A stretch of 16,422 nt of DNA from Clostridiales bacterium (lineage in GTDB: Bacteria; Bacillota; Clostridia; Christensenellales; Aristaeellaceae). Where the stretch lies: positions 1 through 16,422 of the forward strand of contig JAAYJP010000243.1 of NCBI GenBank assembly GCA_012522875.1, read 5' to 3'. The first letter of the stretch is position 1, and each line of letters begins with the position of its first letter. Under the pieces are notes generated by a model. The model saw only the letters and a program-made list of their open reading frames with translations. It was not told where the DNA came from and did no database searches. The position numbers and the translations under genes are program-made. Positions 14,248 through 16,422 of this stretch are shown one piece after another.

Positions 14248-14850
14248 ATGCACCGCAGATATACCCCCGCCAACCTTACCTACGCTTCGCTCCTAACGGC
14301 GCTGGCCATCATCCTCAGCTACTTTCCGGAGATACCGCTGGCTTTTTTCGCGCCCTGGCTGAAGCTGGACTTCTCTTTCACGCCGCTTCTGATCCTGGGC
14401 TTTTCCCTGGGCCCGGTGATGGCGGGCATTGGCCTGGTCATTGCCAATGTGGTTCACATCCTGGGTGGCACCACATTTGGCGTGGGGGAACTGGCCAATA
14501 TCATCGTGGGCCTGGCTTTCCTGATGCCGCCCACCCTGATGTACCGCAGAAACCATACCTGGCGCGGGGCGATTATTGGCATGGTCATCGGCATCCTGCT
14601 CATGACCCTGGCGGGTGTCGGTGCCAACCGTTATTTGCTCCTTCCCACCTATTTTGGCTCTGATTATGAGGCGGTAATGGGCAGCATGGGCCTGAGCGTC
14701 AACGGTTATCTCTGGGCTGCCATATTGCCCTTCAATTTAATCAAAGGGACGTTGAACGCTTTGCTGACGCAACTGCTGTACAAGCGTTTGTCGGGAGTCC
14801 TGAAGGAAGCACAAAAGGATGTTTCAGTTCAAAACAACAACAAGCGATGA
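14248..14850 (+). CDS. ribU: Riboflavin ECF transporter S component RibU
   Basis: A 200-residue membrane protein with about five to six hydrophobic segments, the substrate-specificity subunit of an energy-coupling-factor transporter. Family features include ALAIILSYFPEIP near the N terminus, LKLDFSFTPLLILGFSLGP (38-56) and GVGELANIIVGL (78-89), all typical of RibU-type S components. The FMN riboswitch directly upstream supports riboflavin as the ligand. The shared EcfA/EcfT module is not in the window, as is normal for group II systems. The ATG at 14248 follows GGGAGG at seven bases; a TTG five codons earlier would consume that site. The 3' end overlaps tsaE by 32 bases, so uptake and tRNA-modification genes share a transcript unless a promoter is hidden within ribU. 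Confidence 0.93.
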   Translation: MHRRYTPANLTYASLLTALAIILSYFPEIPLAFFAPWLKLDFSFTPLLILGFSLGPVMAGIGLVIANVVHILGGTTFGVGELANIIVGLAFLMPPTLMYRRNHTWRGAIIGMVIGILLMTLAGVGANRYLLLPTYFGSDYEAVMGSMGLSVNGYLWAAILPFNLIKGTLNALLTQLLYKRLSGVLKEAQKDVSVQNNNKR

Positions 14851-15277
14851 GACCCTGGATTTGGGAGAAAGGCTGGCGCAGCACTTGATGCCCGGGGATG
14901 TCCTGCTGCTGACGGGCGGCTTGGGAGCGGGAAAAAGCGAACTGGCCAGGGGCATCGCCCGGGGGTTGGGGATATCCGGCGCTGTTCCCAGCCCCACCTT
15001 TATGTTGCTGAATATCTACGACACGGGCCGTGTCCCTCTCCACCATTTTGACTGGTACCGCGCGCAGGACGCGGAGGAACTTCTGGCAGCCGGGCTTGAG
15101 GAGTATATCCAGGGGGACTGGATCACCCTGATTGAGTGGCATGAACGCGCCCCCAGCCTGTGCCCCGAAAAACACCTGTTGGTACGGGTTGGCGAGGCTG
15201 GGGACGAAATCCGCCTGATTACACTTACGCCCGTGGGTGGCTTCAGGAATTTGGGCTTATCGGAGGAAACACCGTGA
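14819..15277 (+). CDS. tsaE: tRNA t6A37 threonylcarbamoyladenosine ATPase TsaE
   Basis: A 152-residue P-loop ATPase that works with TsaB and TsaD in making the N6-threonylcarbamoyl modification of adenosine 37 in ANN-decoding tRNAs. Walker A GGLGAGKS lies at 33-40, SPTF at 58-61, HFDWYR at 76-81 and LIEWHER at 104-110, all in the expected order. Length is normal. The ATG at 14819 overlaps the end of ribU by 32 bases; GGAAG lies nine bases before it, with AAGG closer in. Its stop overlaps the tsaB start as GTGA. Placement behind the FMN-controlled ribU is unusual and may impose some FMN dependence unless an internal promoter exists; none was obvious by eye. Confidence 0.95.
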   Translation: MFQFKTTTSDETLDLGERLAQHLMPGDVLLLTGGLGAGKSELARGIARGLGISGAVPSPTFMLLNIYDTGRVPLHHFDWYRAQDAEELLAAGLEEYIQGDWITLIEWHERAPSLCPEKHLLVRVGEAGDEIRLITLTPVGGFRNLGLSEETP

Positions 15278-15957
15278 CGATACTGGCACTTGACACCTCA
15301 GGCCCCACCTGCAGCGTGGCCGTTATGGTGGGTGAACACCTGCGCTATGAGGCCAGGGCGGTCAACAAGCTGACCCATTCCCGCAATCTCCTTCCCATGG
15401 TGGAGGAGGCGCTGGATAAAGCCGGGGTGAGCCTTGAGGACATAGGCCTTGTGGCCGCTGTGGTGGGTCCCGGCTCGTTTACCGGGGTGCGCATCGGTGT
15501 GGCCACCGCCCAGGGCATCGCCCGGGCAAAGGGGATAAATTGCCTGCCGGTGAACGCGCTGGAGGCAATGGCGGCAAGTTTTTTGAGCCCTGGGAGCTGC
15601 GTTTGCGCCATCCGCGATGCTCGTGCCATGCAGGTCTACGGCGCAGCCTTCCAGGATGGCATCCGCCTGATGGAGGATGCGGCACTGCCGCTGCAAGGCT
15701 ATTTGGATCGGGTGATGCGCTTTGAAGGCCGGCTCCTTTTTGTGGGGGACGGGGTGGCGGCCTGCCGGGAGAATATTATCCAACGCTTGGAAAACCGGGC
15801 TCTCTTCGCCCCTGCGCATCTGGTTTTGCCGGGCGCGGGCGCCGCAGCACAACTGGCCAGCCTGAGGCAGGATGAAGCCGCGCCGCCGGGGGAGCTCAAG
15901 CCCCTCTACCTTAGGGCTCCTCAGGCGGAACGGCTGCGGGCACAAAAAAATGGCTGA
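15274..15957 (+). CDS. tsaB: tRNA t6A37 modification scaffold protein TsaB
   Basis: A 227-residue ASKHA-fold protein that pairs with TsaD in the t6A synthase. The N-terminal ILALDTSG (3-10) is the phosphate-1 type motif, THSRNLLPMVEEAL (34-47) the dimer-interface helix, and GPGSFTGVRIG (65-75) the family signature. Length matches the family. The start is GTG at 15274, seven bases after GGAGG and sharing GTGA with the tsaE stop; longer in-frame readings lie inside tsaE. The C terminus overlaps the rimI start by eight bases. With tsaE and rimI it forms the conserved Firmicutes block that usually continues with tsaD, so tsaD may lie just past the window end. Confidence 0.95.
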   Translation: MTILALDTSGPTCSVAVMVGEHLRYEARAVNKLTHSRNLLPMVEEALDKAGVSLEDIGLVAAVVGPGSFTGVRIGVATAQGIARAKGINCLPVNALEAMAASFLSPGSCVCAIRDARAMQVYGAAFQDGIRLMEDAALPLQGYLDRVMRFEGRLLFVGDGVAACRENIIQRLENRALFAPAHLVLPGAGAAAQLASLRQDEAAPPGELKPLYLRAPQAERLRAQKNG

Positions 15958-16422
15958 GGTGATCATCCGGCGGATGTCGCTGGCAGACGCAGAAGCTGTC
16001 CACACGGTGGAGGCGGCCTGCTTTCCAAATGCCTGGCCAGAAGACGCCTTTATTCAGGAAATGCGCTCAAATCCAGTGGCTCGCTACCTTGTAGCGCAGG
16101 AAACAGGCCGTATCATTGGATTTGCCGGCGCGCACATTATCCTGGATGAGGGGCACATCACCAACGTGGCGGTGCTGAGGGAGTCAAGGGGCCGCGGCAT
16201 TGGCCGGTCGCTGATGAAGGCATTGATGCAATACGCTGCTAACCTGGGGGCCGGGTACCTGACGTTAGAAGTGCGTGAGAGCAACGCCGCCGCAATCAGC
16301 CTCTACGCTTCCCTGGGCTTCTTCAAGGTGTCTGTCCGCAAGAGATATTACCAGGACAGTGGGGAGGACGCCCTGCTGATGGTCTGTGACCGCCTGCCTC
16401 CGGCAGACCCAGAATTTTCAGA
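15950..16422 (+). CDS. rimI: Ribosomal protein S18-alanine N-acetyltransferase RimI (3' end cut by window)
   Basis: At least 157 residues of a GNAT acetyltransferase, running open to the window edge. The acetyl-CoA loop is RESRGRGIG (77-85), preceded by HITNVAVL (69-76). The C-terminal half has LEVRESNAAAISLYASLGF (106-124), the RimI signature with Asn and Tyr at 112 and 119, followed by KRYYQDSGEDALLM. RimI acetylates the N-terminal alanine of ribosomal protein S18. Typical members are about 150 residues, so only a short tail is missing. The ATG at 15950 lies within the last codons of tsaB, eight bases overlapping, with no strong Shine-Dalgarno beyond a purine run, which suggests coupling. 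The position after tsaB is the usual one. Confidence 0.93.
   Translation, partial: MAEVIIRRMSLADAEAVHTVEAACFPNAWPEDAFIQEMRSNPVARYLVAQETGRIIGFAGAHIILDEGHITNVAVLRESRGRGIGRSLMKALMQYAANLGAGYLTLEVRESNAAAISLYASLGFFKVSVRKRYYQDSGEDALLMVCDRLPPADPEFS

Noticed and set aside
14190..14663. A 157-codon plus-strand frame overlapping ribU
   Set aside because: Begins inside the riboswitch platform, and is of His/Gly/Pro-rich shadow composition; ribU in another frame has clear family motifs.

Overview
The window looks like chromosomal DNA from a high-GC member of the Bacillota, probably a Clostridia-type gut or anaerobic lineage. The grounds are DegV, TraX-family, ECF-transporter and HI0933-family proteins, strong Shine-Dalgarno sequences, sigma-A-like promoters, an FMN riboswitch and the tsaE-tsaB-rimI order. 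This placement is inferred from gene content, not from a marker gene. Coding density is very high. Most neighbours overlap by a few bases (ATGA or GTGA) or are separated by fewer than 20 bases. No gene-free stretch exceeds 300 bases. No tRNA, rRNA, insertion sequence, prophage or CRISPR array was seen.

Layout: a divergent promoter region (about 10323-10461) splits the window. Eight genes run left from it on the minus strand and seven run right on the plus strand. The left arm has two transcription units. The first is surE - HI0933 flavoprotein - DnaQ-type exonuclease - nucleoside kinase (10322 down to 5676), a nucleotide-metabolism set. The second starts at a good sigma-A promoter at 5582-5610 and holds degV - ICMT/PEMT-like membrane methyltransferase - GH3-family acyl-adenylase-like protein - a nine-helix GAF/GGDEF/HD-GYP protein (5538 down to 9). 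This second unit is the most unusual part: a fatty-acid-binding-type protein, a membrane methyltransferase-like protein and an acyl-activating-type protein are translationally chained to a cyclic-di-GMP protein whose cyclase motif is degenerate and whose phosphodiesterase motif is intact.

The right arm begins with traX - solute-binding protein - galactokinase-like (10462-14031), a tightly overlapped trio with no transporter permease. It continues from a promoter embedded in the 3' end of the galactokinase gene into an FMN riboswitch (14067-14175), ribU (riboflavin uptake S component), tsaE, tsaB and rimI (cut by the window end). The last three are the usual t6A tRNA-modification/ribosomal acetylation block, here placed behind a riboflavin-controlled gene.

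The main candidates for something undescribed are the DegV/methyltransferase/GH3/HD-GYP operon and the TraX/solute-binding/sugar-kinase operon. Both are proposed from gene order and motif reading only.
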